Positions 7,205 to 14,993 of a stretch of DNA of 64,000 bases are shown here, one piece after another. A program made the translations under genes and the position numbers. The notes below the pieces were generated by a model. The model was not told where the DNA came from, did no database searches, and worked only from the letters and a program-made list of their open reading frames with translations. Source of the stretch: Microbulbifer sp. TB1203 (GTDB lineage Bacteria > Pseudomonadota > Gammaproteobacteria > Pseudomonadales > Cellvibrionaceae); NCBI RefSeq assembly GCF_030997045.1, contig NZ_CP116899.1:4488001-4552000 (forward strand). Direction: 5' to 3'. The stretch's first letter is position 1; every line of letters starts with the position of its first letter.

Positions 7205-8661
7205 TCGATAGTCTGCGCCGCACTGCCGCACTGCACCCGGAGCGCCCCGCGCTGATGGGCGACAGCGTGAGCCTGACTTACGCCGGATTAATTCAGGCGG
7301 TGGATGCTACTGCGCAGCAATTGCGCGCGCGGGGCATCTCCACCCTCGGTCTCTACGCCGACAACGGCCCCAACTGGCTGTTGGTGGATCTGGCCTGCCA
7401 GGCCGCGGGCATCACCCTGGTGCCACTGCCGGGCTTTTTTTCCGCGCAGCAGCTGGCGCACACCCTACGGGCCAGTGGTATGCAGGCGCTGCTGACCGAC
7501 GATTGCGAGCGCTTTACCGCGCTGGAGCAGGTGGGGGAGGCGCTGGCGGAGATCGCCGGCTTGGCGCTGATCGAGGTTGTGCAGGGGCAACTGCCGCAAC
7601 TGCCGCCGCAGACCGCGAAAATCACTTTCACTTCCGGCTCCACCGGCACGCCGCGCGGTGTCTGCCTTTCCAATCAGACCCAGTTCACCACCGCGCGGGT
7701 GCTGCGCGACAGCCTGGCCGCACTGCGACCCGAGCGCCACCTGTGTGTGCTGCCGCTGGCCACGCTGCTGGAAAATGTCGCCGGCGCCTACGCCAGTTGG
7801 CTGATCGGCGGCAGCGTGATCGCCCCGGGGCTGGAGAGCCTCGGCCTGTCCGGCAGTTCGCAGTTGGATATCGCGCAGCTGTGCCGCTGCATCGATGAGC
7901 GGCAGCCGCACAGCCTGATCCTGCTGCCGCAGATGCTCAAGATGCTGGTGGAACAGAGTGAGCACAAGGGCTGGCGCCCGCCGCGCTCGCTGGTGTTTGC
8001 CGCCGTGGGCGGTGGCAAGGTATCGGCGGAACTCCCGCTGCGGGCTCGCGCGCTGGGGCTGCCGGTGTACGAGGGCTATGGCCTGTCCGAGTGCGGCTCG
8101 GTGGTGGCCCTGAACCTGCCCGCCGCCGACCGCCCCGGCAGCGCCGGGCGCCCGCTGCCGCACTGCGAGATCAAAGTGCGCGAGGGCGAAGTGCTGGTGC
8201 GCGGCCCGCGCTATCTCGGCTACCTGGACGACGCGGACGGCTGCGACGAGTGGCTGCCCACCGGCGACCTGGGGGAGCTGGACAGAGACGGCTACCTGCA
8301 TATCACCGGGCGCAAAAAAAATATTCTGATCACTTCCTACGGCCGCAATATCTCCCCGGAGTGGATCGAGAGCGAAATACTGCTGACACCGCTGCTGATG
8401 CAGTGCGTGCTGCTCGGCGACGGCCGGCCTCACTGCAGCGCGTTGATTTTTCCCCGGCCGGGAACAGAGCGCGTGCATATTGAACAATGGCTGGAATCGG
8501 TCAACCGGCGCCTGCCGGATTACGCGCGCGTGCACCGCTGGGCGCCGCTGCCGGAGCCGCTGACCTTTGCCGGCGGCCTGCTCACCGCCAACGGCCGCCC
8601 GCGGCGCGATGCCATTGCCGGGCGCTATGCACAAGTCATCGAAAATCTTTATTCAGTTTAA
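7195..8661 (+). CDS. AMP-binding acyl-CoA synthetase-like ligase
   Basis: ANL-superfamily adenylating enzyme that would activate a carboxylic acid as acyl-AMP. Visible motifs are the phosphate loop TFTSGSTGTPRG (about 144-155), YEGYGLSECG (292-301), the ribose-binding WLPTGDLGELDRDGYLHITG (from 353) and the hinge/lysine region GRKKNILITSYGRNISPEW. At 488 residues it is shorter than typical long-chain acyl-CoA synthetases (about 550-600), mainly in the N-terminal part. The start overlaps the hemolysin-family gene by 10 bases, and the heme-oxygenase-like gene follows after 12 bases. Together with the SDR this looks like a small lipid or metabolite pathway. Substrate unknown. Confidence 0.9.
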   Translation: MQLIDSLRRTAALHPERPALMGDSVSLTYAGLIQAVDATAQQLRARGISTLGLYADNGPNWLLVDLACQAAGITLVPLPGFFSAQQLAHTLRASGMQALLTDDCERFTALEQVGEALAEIAGLALIEVVQGQLPQLPPQTAKITFTSGSTGTPRGVCLSNQTQFTTARVLRDSLAALRPERHLCVLPLATLLENVAGAYASWLIGGSVIAPGLESLGLSGSSQLDIAQLCRCIDERQPHSLILLPQMLKMLVEQSEHKGWRPPRSLVFAAVGGGKVSAELPLRARALGLPVYEGYGLSECGSVVALNLPAADRPGSAGRPLPHCEIKVREGEVLVRGPRYLGYLDDADGCDEWLPTGDLGELDRDGYLHITGRKKNILITSYGRNISPEWIESEILLTPLLMQCVLLGDGRPHCSALIFPRPGTERVHIEQWLESVNRRLPDYARVHRWAPLPEPLTFAGGLLTANGRPRRDAIAGRYAQVIENLYSV

Positions 8662-8673
8662 GAGGTTACTGCC

Positions 8674-9345
8674 ATGCAGTTTTTCGACCGGTTGCAACAG
8701 CAGACGGAAGCGGCGCGCCATTCGCTGGTGGAAATACCGCTGATTCAACGCGGCGCGCGCGGCGAACTGGGACTGGAGGAATATGTGGCCTTCCTCACCC
8801 AGGCCTACCACCACGTCAAGCACACGGTGCCGCTGCTGATGGCCTGCGGCAGCCGGCTGAATGAAAAGCAGGAGTGGCTGCGGGTCGCCATCGCCGAATA
8901 CATCGAGGAGGAGACCGGCCACCAGGAGTGGATACTCAGCGATATCGCCGCCTGCGGCGCGGACGCGGAGGCGGTTCGCAACAGTGCGCCCAATCTCAGT
9001 ACCGAACTGATGGTGGCCTACGCCTACGACACCATTGCACGGGGCAATCCGCTCGGTTTCTTCGGCATGGTCCACGTCCTCGAAGGTACCAGTATCCAGC
9101 TGGCGGACAGTGCCGCGGGGGCGATTCAGCGGTCCCTCGGCCTGCCGGACGCGGCGTTCAGCTACCTGCGCTCCCACGGCGCGCTGGATATCGGCCACGT
9201 GGAGTTCTTCAAGGGTTTGATGAACCGCATCGAAGCGGAGGAAGAGCGGCAGGTCATAGTGCACTGTGCGCGGGTGTTCTACCGGCTCTATGGCGATATC
9301 TTCCGCGAGCTGGACACAGTACCGCTGCCGGCGGAGGTGGCCTGA
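8674..9345 (+). CDS. heme-oxygenase-like iron-containing redox protein (TenA/PqqC/UndA fold)
   Basis: All-helical 223-residue protein of the heme-oxygenase-like fold. Candidate metal ligands follow the pattern of the diiron oxidase/oxygenase branch: EEETGHQEW in one helix, VLEG in the next, and HGALDIGHVEFF (H-x3-D-x2-H) near the C-terminus. Members of this branch, such as UndA, BesC, SznF and CADD, oxidise fatty acids, amino acids or other small substrates (established for those proteins). Database labels such as TenA family transcriptional regulator would be misleading here. Placement between an acyl-ligase and an SDR fits a role in oxidising an activated or free acid. Metal content and substrate are inference. 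Confidence 0.8.
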   Translation: MQFFDRLQQQTEAARHSLVEIPLIQRGARGELGLEEYVAFLTQAYHHVKHTVPLLMACGSRLNEKQEWLRVAIAEYIEEETGHQEWILSDIAACGADAEAVRNSAPNLSTELMVAYAYDTIARGNPLGFFGMVHVLEGTSIQLADSAAGAIQRSLGLPDAAFSYLRSHGALDIGHVEFFKGLMNRIEAEEERQVIVHCARVFYRLYGDIFRELDTVPLPAEVA

Positions 9346-9346
9346 A

Positions 9347-10183
9347 ATGGGCGGCATACCCGTGACGGTATTACTCACCGGCGCCAGCGGCGGCATCGGC
9401 TCGGCCATAGCGCGGGCGCTGGCCGAGGAGGGCCACCGGTTGATTCTGGTGGGCAGGAGCACCGGGCGGCTGCAGCAGTTGCGCGCGACACTCGCGAACA
9501 GCAACCGGCATATCGTGATAACCGCCAACCTGCTCGATGCCGCTCAGAGGGGCGCCCTGGTATCCGCCTGCGCGGCGCTGCCCGGTGGCGTGGATGTGCT
9601 GATCAATGGTGCCGGGGTCTCCACCTTCGCCGAGCTCGGCGATATTGGCGATACGGAACTGGGCGCCATGCTGCACACCAACCTGCTCGTGCCCATCGCC
9701 CTCACCCGCAACCTGCTGCCGTTGCTGCGCAACAGCGAAAACCCTGCAGTGATCAATATCGGCTCCGCCTTCGGGCATATCGGCCACCCGGGGTTCAGTG
9801 TCTACAGCGCCAGCAAATTCGGCCTGCACGGTTTTACCGAGGCGCTGCGTCGCGAGCTGAGCGACAGCTGCATCGCAGTGCACTACCTGGCGCCGCGTGC
9901 GGTGGACACCGAACTCAATACCGAGGCGGTCAACAGCCTCAACCGGGCGCTGGGCAACAAGTCCGACCCGCCGGAGATGGTGGCGCGGCAGGTGCTGAAT
10001 CTGCTCGGAGAGCGACGCAGCGCCCGGCGCTTTATCGGCTGGCCGGAGCGTTTTTTCATCAAGCTGAATGCGCTCTTCCCCTCCCTGGTGGATGGGGCAC
10101 TGGGCAAGAAGGTGCCCTTGATCCGCCGCTATGCCAAGCAAAACTGGGCCAGACAAAACTGCACATCAGGAGAAACCTCATGA
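9347..10183 (+). CDS. short-chain dehydrogenase/reductase
   Basis: NAD(P)-dependent oxidoreductase of the classical SDR type, about 278 residues. It has the cofactor-binding TGASGGIGSAIARAL near the N-terminus, LINGAGVST, a serine in NIGSAFGHIG and the YSASK catalytic tyrosine-lysine pair. The C-terminal tail is longer than in minimal SDRs and has a mildly hydrophobic patch, as in several acyl-chain reductases. The ATG at 9347 sits one base after the previous stop codon; an upstream in-frame ATG at 9266 lies inside the preceding gene and is rejected. It overlaps the TPR gene by 4 bases (ATGA). Probably reduces or oxidises the product of its operon neighbours. Confidence 0.9.
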   Translation: MGGIPVTVLLTGASGGIGSAIARALAEEGHRLILVGRSTGRLQQLRATLANSNRHIVITANLLDAAQRGALVSACAALPGGVDVLINGAGVSTFAELGDIGDTELGAMLHTNLLVPIALTRNLLPLLRNSENPAVINIGSAFGHIGHPGFSVYSASKFGLHGFTEALRRELSDSCIAVHYLAPRAVDTELNTEAVNSLNRALGNKSDPPEMVARQVLNLLGERRSARRFIGWPERFFIKLNALFPSLVDGALGKKVPLIRRYAKQNWARQNCTSGETS

Positions 10184-10833
10184 AATTTCCCCGCACACTG
10201 AAAACCTTCTCCATGGCCCTGGCCCTGGTGGTTTCCCCGGCGCTCTGGGCCGGTCCCGCCGAGGAGACGGTTGCCGAACTGCAAAAAGCCTGGGCACAGG
10301 TCAAGTATCAGACTCCGGAGAAACAGCAGGAAGCCGCATTCGCAAAGCTTGCCGAGCAGGCGGATGCGGCCACCACAAAATTTGCCGATAGCGCTCCGGT
10401 GTGGGTGTGGAGCGGCATCATCCGCGCCTCCTACGCGGGCGCCAAGGGCGGGCTGGGCGCGCTGTCCGCGGTCAAGGCGGCAAAGGCCGACCTGGAACGG
10501 GCCGTCACCATAGACGGCAGTGCACTGGACGGCGCCGCCTACACCAGCCTCGGCTCCCTCTACTACCAGGTCCCCGGCTGGCCTTTGGGGTTCGGTGATG
10601 CTAAAAAAGCGGATGAATATCTGCGCAAGGGGCTGGAGTACGGCAGTGCGGATATAGATGCCAACTACTTTTATGCCGACTATCTTTACCACCAGAAGGA
10701 CTACGACCGGGCGCTGGATTACCTGCAAAAGGCCCTGGCCGCACCTGCCGATCCGCAGCGACCGGTGGCGGACAAGGGGCGGCGCGAGGAAATCCGGACC
10801 TTGATGATCGAGGTCGAGAAAAAAATGCGATAG
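10180..10833 (+). CDS. exported TPR-repeat protein
   Basis: A 217-residue protein with a signal peptide (cleavage near SPALWAG) and helical tetratricopeptide-like repeats. The clearest is DIDANYFYADYLYHQKDYDRALDYLQKAL close to the C-terminus, here described by its central YADYLYHQKDYDRAL. It contains AYTSLGSLYYQVPGWPLGFG, a pattern seen in periplasmic TPR proteins of this size. No catalytic motif is visible. Such proteins usually scaffold or bind partners in the periplasm. It is coupled by a 4-base overlap to the SDR and is followed after 3 bases by the response regulator. Confidence 0.8.
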   Translation: MKFPRTLKTFSMALALVVSPALWAGPAEETVAELQKAWAQVKYQTPEKQQEAAFAKLAEQADAATTKFADSAPVWVWSGIIRASYAGAKGGLGALSAVKAAKADLERAVTIDGSALDGAAYTSLGSLYYQVPGWPLGFGDAKKADEYLRKGLEYGSADIDANYFYADYLYHQKDYDRALDYLQKALAAPADPQRPVADKGRREEIRTLMIEVEKKMR

Positions 10834-10836
10834 CCA

Positions 10837-11505
10837 ATGCGGATACTGCTGATAGAGGACGACCAGTCGCTGGCCGATGGCATCGCCACCGCGCTGAGGC
10901 ATTCCGGCTACGCCGTGGACCACACGGACAGTGGCCGCCAGGGTATCGCACTGGCGCGGGCCGCGCGGCCGGACGCGATTATCCTGGACCTGGGCCTGCC
11001 GGATATGGACGGTGTCGAGGTGCTGAAGGCGCTGCGCAACAAATCCGTCGATTCCTCGGTGCTGATCCTTACCGCGCGCGATGACCTGCCGTCGAAAATC
11101 CGCGGCCTGGACGCGGGCGCCGACGACTACCTGACCAAGCCCTTTGCCGTGGACGAGTTGCTGGCGCGGCTGCGCGCGCTGGAGCGCCGCGCCGGCCTGG
11201 GGCTCAGCGCGGAAATCCGACTGGGCGATGTCACCATCGATCTCGCCAGCCACCGGGTAACCAGGAATAGCGAAGTGATCAATCTCTCGCGCCGGGAATT
11301 CACCCTGCTGCGCGCGCTGGCGGAGCGCCCCGGGCATATCCTCAGCCGCGAACAGTTGGAGGACAAGCTCTACAGCTGGGGGGAAGAGATTTCCAGCAAC
11401 GCTGTGGATGTACATATTCACAACCTGCGCAAGAAACTCTATCCGGAATTTATTCTGACCATTCGCGGTGTCGGTTACAAGTTGGGACCAAAGGCAGGGC
11501 CCTGA
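10837..11505 (+). CDS. OmpR-family response regulator (PmrA/QseB/BqsR class)
   Basis: DNA-binding response regulator of 222 residues. The receiver domain has the acidic pair in LLIEDDQSLA, the phospho-acceptor D51 in IILDLGLPDMDG, T79 in ILTARDD and K101 in YLTKPF. The C-terminal winged helix has LSRREFTLLRALAERPGHI, the recognition segment with LYSWGEEISSNAVDVHIHNL, typical of QseB/PmrA/BqsR regulators, and RGVGYKLG. That class binds direct TTAAG half-sites, which are found three times upstream. I therefore infer that it controls the YejM-like gene, the carbonic anhydrase and its own operon. The stop abuts the GTG of the kinase. Confidence 0.93.
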   Translation: MRILLIEDDQSLADGIATALRHSGYAVDHTDSGRQGIALARAARPDAIILDLGLPDMDGVEVLKALRNKSVDSSVLILTARDDLPSKIRGLDAGADDYLTKPFAVDELLARLRALERRAGLGLSAEIRLGDVTIDLASHRVTRNSEVINLSRREFTLLRALAERPGHILSREQLEDKLYSWGEEISSNAVDVHIHNLRKKLYPEFILTIRGVGYKLGPKAGP

Positions 11506-12867
11506 GTGAAATCCATCCGCATCTACCTGGTGGTTGCGCTGCTGTCCACCATCACCCTGGTCAACTTCGTCTCCGCTCTGCACGGCTATCGCGCAAGTAT
11601 GGCGGAGGCACAGCAGCTGTTCGACCGCCAGCTGGCCGATACTGCCAGCCTGCTGTCAGCGATGCCCGCGTCCGCGGACAGGCCGAAGGTGGTGGAGCGG
11701 ACCGGGCACCTGGCTTTCCAGGTCTGGTCGCCCGGAGGAAGGCTGTTGATGCGCTCTGCCAATGCGCCCCCTCAGCCGATCAACGCCCTGGAAGAGGGCT
11801 TTGAGAATGTCAATTTTTCCGGCCAGCGCTGGCGGGTATACAGCCACTTCTCCAGCGAGCGCAATTACTGGACCCAGGTGGCCGAGCCGGTAGGTCTGCA
11901 CTTCCATCTGGCGGACAAGGTGGTGCTGGAATCGGTGATTCCCATTCTGCTGGGGCTGCCGGTCGCCGGTCTGTTGATCTGGTTCGTGGTGGGGCACGGC
12001 CTGAAGAGCCTGCACCTGCTGGCGGACGCGCTGCGCCAGAAGCGCGCCGACGACCTGAGTCCGCTGCCACTGGAGAATGCGCCGGAAGAACTGCTGCCGG
12101 TGGTGCAGTCCACGAATGCGCTGCTGGCGCGACTGCAGGCGTCGTTCGAGCGCGAGCGGCGTTTCTCCGCCGATGCCGCCCACGAGCTGCGCACACCCAT
12201 CAGCGCAATCAAGGTACACACGCACAACCTGGAGCGGGAATTGAGCCAGTACCGGCTGCCGCAGTCCCCGCTTTCGCTGGCGAAGCTGCAGCGGAGCGTC
12301 GAGCGCATGGCGCACCTGGTGGAGCAGATACTGAATCTCTATCGCACCACGCCGGACCACTATCCGGCGAAGTTCGAGCCGCTGGACCTGCACGAGCTGG
12401 CGCGCGAGGTCATTGCCGAGCAGCACGCGGATTTTGCCGGCCGGGGCCAGGCGATCGAACTGACCGGCGGGGCCGCGCCACTCGAGGCGGACCGCTTCGC
12501 ACTCACCATTTTGTTGAAGAACCTGTTGAACAACGCCAACAAGTACACGCCGGAAAACGGCCGTGTGGAAGTGAATACCAGGGTGGATGGCGATCGCGTA
12601 GTGTTGCGTGTGGACGACACCGGCCCCGGCATTGCCGAAGAGGAATACGGGCGCGTGTTCGAGCGCTTCTACCGGGTGGGCGGCGACCGCCACCCGGTCC
12701 CGGTTGGCGGCAGCGGCCTGGGTTTGTCGATAGTGCAGCATATTGCCCGCTTGCACCATGCGGAAATCCAGCTGGATAAATCAAAATTTGGCCGCGGCCT
12801 GTCGATTCAGGTTCGCCTGCCGGCGTCGCCCGGCTACCTTTCCCCGAAGGGAGATTCCAGTGACTGA
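11506..12867 (+). CDS. QseC/PmrB-like sensor histidine kinase
   Basis: Membrane sensor of 453 residues starting with GTG directly after the regulator. The first membrane segment is about residues 6-24, then a periplasmic domain of roughly 110 residues of the QseC (2CSK_N) type, then a second segment around 145-165 and a HAMP-like stretch. The phospho-acceptor is H226 in FSADAAHELRTPIS. ATP-binding boxes are LLKNLLNNANKYTPENG, DDTGPGIAEEEYGRVFERFY and GGSGLGLSIVQHIA. The periplasmic domain lacks an RExxE motif like the one known in the Fe(II) sensor BqsS, so the signal is open. Its first 20 codons are duplicated in the relic at 6243. Overlaps the cupredoxin gene by 8 bases. Confidence 0.93.
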   Translation: MKSIRIYLVVALLSTITLVNFVSALHGYRASMAEAQQLFDRQLADTASLLSAMPASADRPKVVERTGHLAFQVWSPGGRLLMRSANAPPQPINALEEGFENVNFSGQRWRVYSHFSSERNYWTQVAEPVGLHFHLADKVVLESVIPILLGLPVAGLLIWFVVGHGLKSLHLLADALRQKRADDLSPLPLENAPEELLPVVQSTNALLARLQASFERERRFSADAAHELRTPISAIKVHTHNLERELSQYRLPQSPLSLAKLQRSVERMAHLVEQILNLYRTTPDHYPAKFEPLDLHELAREVIAEQHADFAGRGQAIELTGGAAPLEADRFALTILLKNLLNNANKYTPENGRVEVNTRVDGDRVVLRVDDTGPGIAEEEYGRVFERFYRVGGDRHPVPVGGSGLGLSIVQHIARLHHAEIQLDKSKFGRGLSIQVRLPASPGYLSPKGDSSD

Positions 12868-13207
12868 TCATCGATGCCGCGGAGTGGTGCGATTATTGGC
12901 CGTGGCCGCGCTGGCACTGTTGCCGCTGGCGGCACAGGCGGGGCGCCCGGTGTTTGAGATCGAAATACGCGGCCACCTGTTTCACCCCTCGGAATTGGTG
13001 GTGCCCGCAAATACCAAGGTGAAACTGATCGTCTACAACCGCGATCCCACTCCGGAAGAATTCGAGAGCTACGAACTCAACCGGGAAAAAGTCATCATGG
13101 GCGGCCAGCGGGCGATAGTCTTTATCGGCCCCCTGGCGCCGGGAGAATACCCGTTTTTCGGGGAATTCAATCCCAAGACGGCGCAGGGAAAAATCATCGC
13201 GCAATGA
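12860..13207 (+). CDS. periplasmic cupredoxin-like protein, probable FTR1 partner
   Basis: Secreted protein of 115 residues with a signal peptide ending near AAQAG and one cupredoxin-type beta-barrel (FEIEIRGHLFHPSELVVPAN ... VKLIVYNRD ... PLAPGEYPFFGEFNP). The copper-binding Cys-x-His-x-Met loop of blue copper proteins is absent, with FFGEFNP in its place, as in the cupredoxin parts of EfeO or P19-type iron-uptake proteins. I chose the GTG at 12860, which has an AAGGGAG ribosome-binding site; longer frames run back into the kinase gene. It is immediately followed by the FTR1 permease, so delivery or oxidation of iron for that permease is the likely role. Confidence 0.85.
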   Translation: MTDHRCRGVVRLLAVAALALLPLAAQAGRPVFEIEIRGHLFHPSELVVPANTKVKLIVYNRDPTPEEFESYELNREKVIMGGQRAIVFIGPLAPGEYPFFGEFNPKTAQGKIIAQ

Positions 13208-13223
13208 ACAGGCGGAGTCAGAT

Positions 13224-14051
13224 ATGCTGTTGACCAGCGTGATTATCATTTTGCGCGAAGTGCTGGAGGCGGCGCTGCTGCTCAGCATACTGCTGGCGAT
13301 GAGCCACTTCCTGCATTTGCGCCTGCGGTGGTTCTACGCCGCGCTCGCGGCGGGAGTCGCCGGATCGGTGGTCTACGGCGTGCAGCTGGCGGCCATTTCC
13401 GACGCGTTTGACGGGGTGGGCCAGGAGCTGCTTAACGCCGCATTGCAGATTGCCATCTACCTCCTGTTGCTCGTCATCGCGTCGCTGCTGGTGGTCAACT
13501 ACTATACCGCCAACTACTATGCCGGCGAGCGCCACCGCGGAATACTGTCCGCCGCAATGACGGCGGCGGTTGCGATGGCGGTACTGCGCGAGGGGTCGGA
13601 AATTTTTATCTACCTGTCGGCTTTCCGCTACAGTCCGCAACCCTGGTCCGGTGTGCTGGCCGGTTCTCTGTTGGGTGCAGGGATCGGTTTCAGTGTCGGC
13701 GCGCTGTTTTACTACCTGCTGGTCGGCCTGCCACGTCGGCGTGCGCTGCTCGTCACCTGTGTGCTGCTCACCCTGGTGGCGGGCGGTATGGTTCTGCAGG
13801 CGACACAACTGTTGATCCAGGCAGACTGGCTGCCGGCGCAGGTACCGCTTTGGGACAGTTCCGCATTGGTGGCGGAGGGCTCGCTGGCCGGACAGATGAT
13901 GTATGCACTGGTGGGCTACGAGGCCACACCCACTTCGTTGCAGGTGATTCTTTATACCGCCAGCGTTGCCGCAATGGCGCTGTTGCTGTTGTTAACCCGG
14001 TACCACCAGAAAAAAATCAGGACTGCCCGCGATGTATCCCAAGCTCGATGA
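13224..14051 (+). CDS. FTR1-family iron permease
   Basis: Inner-membrane iron transporter of 275 residues with seven hydrophobic segments. Two REXXE iron-binding motifs are present: LREVLEAAL in the first segment and LREGSEIFI in the fourth, which is the defining pattern of FTR1/EfeU permeases. The ATG has a GGCGGAG ribosome-binding site. The cupredoxin upstream is its presumed periplasmic partner. No EfeB-type peroxidase or EfeO M75 domain is encoded nearby, so the system is not a standard EfeUOB. Its last 20 bases overlap the next gene. Confidence 0.93.
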   Translation: MLLTSVIIILREVLEAALLLSILLAMSHFLHLRLRWFYAALAAGVAGSVVYGVQLAAISDAFDGVGQELLNAALQIAIYLLLLVIASLLVVNYYTANYYAGERHRGILSAAMTAAVAMAVLREGSEIFIYLSAFRYSPQPWSGVLAGSLLGAGIGFSVGALFYYLLVGLPRRRALLVTCVLLTLVAGGMVLQATQLLIQADWLPAQVPLWDSSALVAEGSLAGQMMYALVGYEATPTSLQVILYTASVAAMALLLLLTRYHQKKIRTARDVSQAR

Positions 14052-14772
14052 AAGCGTTTTGAATTGCCGGTCCGCTGCCGCACTGCTGTTGCTCGGCTAC
14101 ACTCCCTTCGCCCTAGCCGACGGTGTGGTGGTGGACAAGGTGTACGATCCCTATGTACAGCCGCTGGAAACCGAGATCGAGTGGCGTGCCGTCGCCCTGC
14201 GCGACGACGAGGACGAATCACTGGATTCCCTGCAGCTCCACCGCCTGGGACTGGGCCGCAGCTTTTCCGATCGCTGGTTCGGGGAAGTCTATCTGATCGG
14301 CGAGCGGAATGAGGACGAGAGTTTTCGTCTGCAAGGGGTCGAGCTGGAGGCCAAGTGGCAGCTGACCGAGCAGGGGGAATACGCCGCGGACTGGGGCCTG
14401 CTGTTCGAACTGGAAAAGGAGCGCGACGGGGACGAGTGGGAGGCGGCGACGACCCTGCTTGTCGCCAGGGAGTGGGGGCGCTGGGTGGGCACCGCCAACC
14501 TGGCCGCCATCTATGAATGGGGGGACGATATCGACAATGAACTGGAGTCCCAGCTGCGCATGCAGGCCCGCTATCGCCTTTCCGAAGCCTTTGAACCCGC
14601 GGTGGAACTCTATGCCGGCCAGGACACACTGGGCATAGGTCCGGTGGCCCGGGGCCTGCAGCGATTGAGCGGCGCACGCCAGTTCTACTGGGAACTGGGG
14701 CTGATCCTGGGGGTTACCGACGAGAGCCCGGACCAGACACTGCGCCTGTTGGTCGAATACGAGTTTTACTGA
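14032..14772 (+). CDS. probable outer-membrane beta-barrel protein of unknown function
   Basis: A 246-residue exported protein. The signal peptide ends near YTPFALADG. The mature part is a run of alternating amphipathic strands rich in acidic and aromatic residues, such as LETEIEWRAVALRD, FGEVYLIGERNE, GVELEAKWQLTEQG, LLFELEKERDGDEWE and LRLLVEYEFY. It ends in a C-terminal aromatic residue (Phe-Tyr), as expected of outer-membrane barrels. I recognise no named family. It starts inside the FTR1 gene (20-base overlap) and closes the operon, so a role in iron or cation passage across the outer membrane is possible but unproven. Confidence 0.75.
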   Translation: MYPKLDESVLNCRSAAALLLLGYTPFALADGVVVDKVYDPYVQPLETEIEWRAVALRDDEDESLDSLQLHRLGLGRSFSDRWFGEVYLIGERNEDESFRLQGVELEAKWQLTEQGEYAADWGLLFELEKERDGDEWEAATTLLVAREWGRWVGTANLAAIYEWGDDIDNELESQLRMQARYRLSEAFEPAVELYAGQDTLGIGPVARGLQRLSGARQFYWELGLILGVTDESPDQTLRLLVEYEFY

Positions 14773-14819
14773 CGCGAGTGTTCGGGGGGGCGTTTCCCCT
14801 AATCTTATTTTCCTTATTT

Positions 14820-14919
14820 GTAGGAGCGGCCCATGGCCGCGATCAATCTGTGTTATTGGCAAAAGTCGCTGATTCACGCCATCCATGGCGCACACCCGCT
14901 TCGCGGCCATGGGCCCTCG
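14820..14919. repeat. palindromic intergenic repeat, 'GTAGGAGCGGCC' type, copy 1
   Basis: Left arm GTAGGAGCGGCCCATGGCCG, right part with CGCGGCCATGGGCC about 70 bases on. It lies in the 220-base gap between the operon end and the convergent amylase, together with the repeat at 14924. No gene is seen in the gap. Confidence 0.6.
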
Positions 14920-14923
14920 ACTT

Positions 14924-14981
14924 CGTCATGCCGGCGCAGGCCGGCATCCAGAGCTGGATCGCGGCCTGCGCCGCAATGACG
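14924..14981. repeat. 'CGTCATgCCGG...CCGG' palindromic repeat, copy 1
   Basis: Arms CGTCATGCCGGCGCAGGCC and GGCCTGCGCCGCAATGACG around CATCCAGAGCTGGATC. The arm ends CGTCAT and ATGACG are shared with the copies at 40897 and 59235. This type is widespread in proteobacterial genomes. Confidence 0.7.
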
Positions 14982-14993
14982 ATATGGGCTCGA

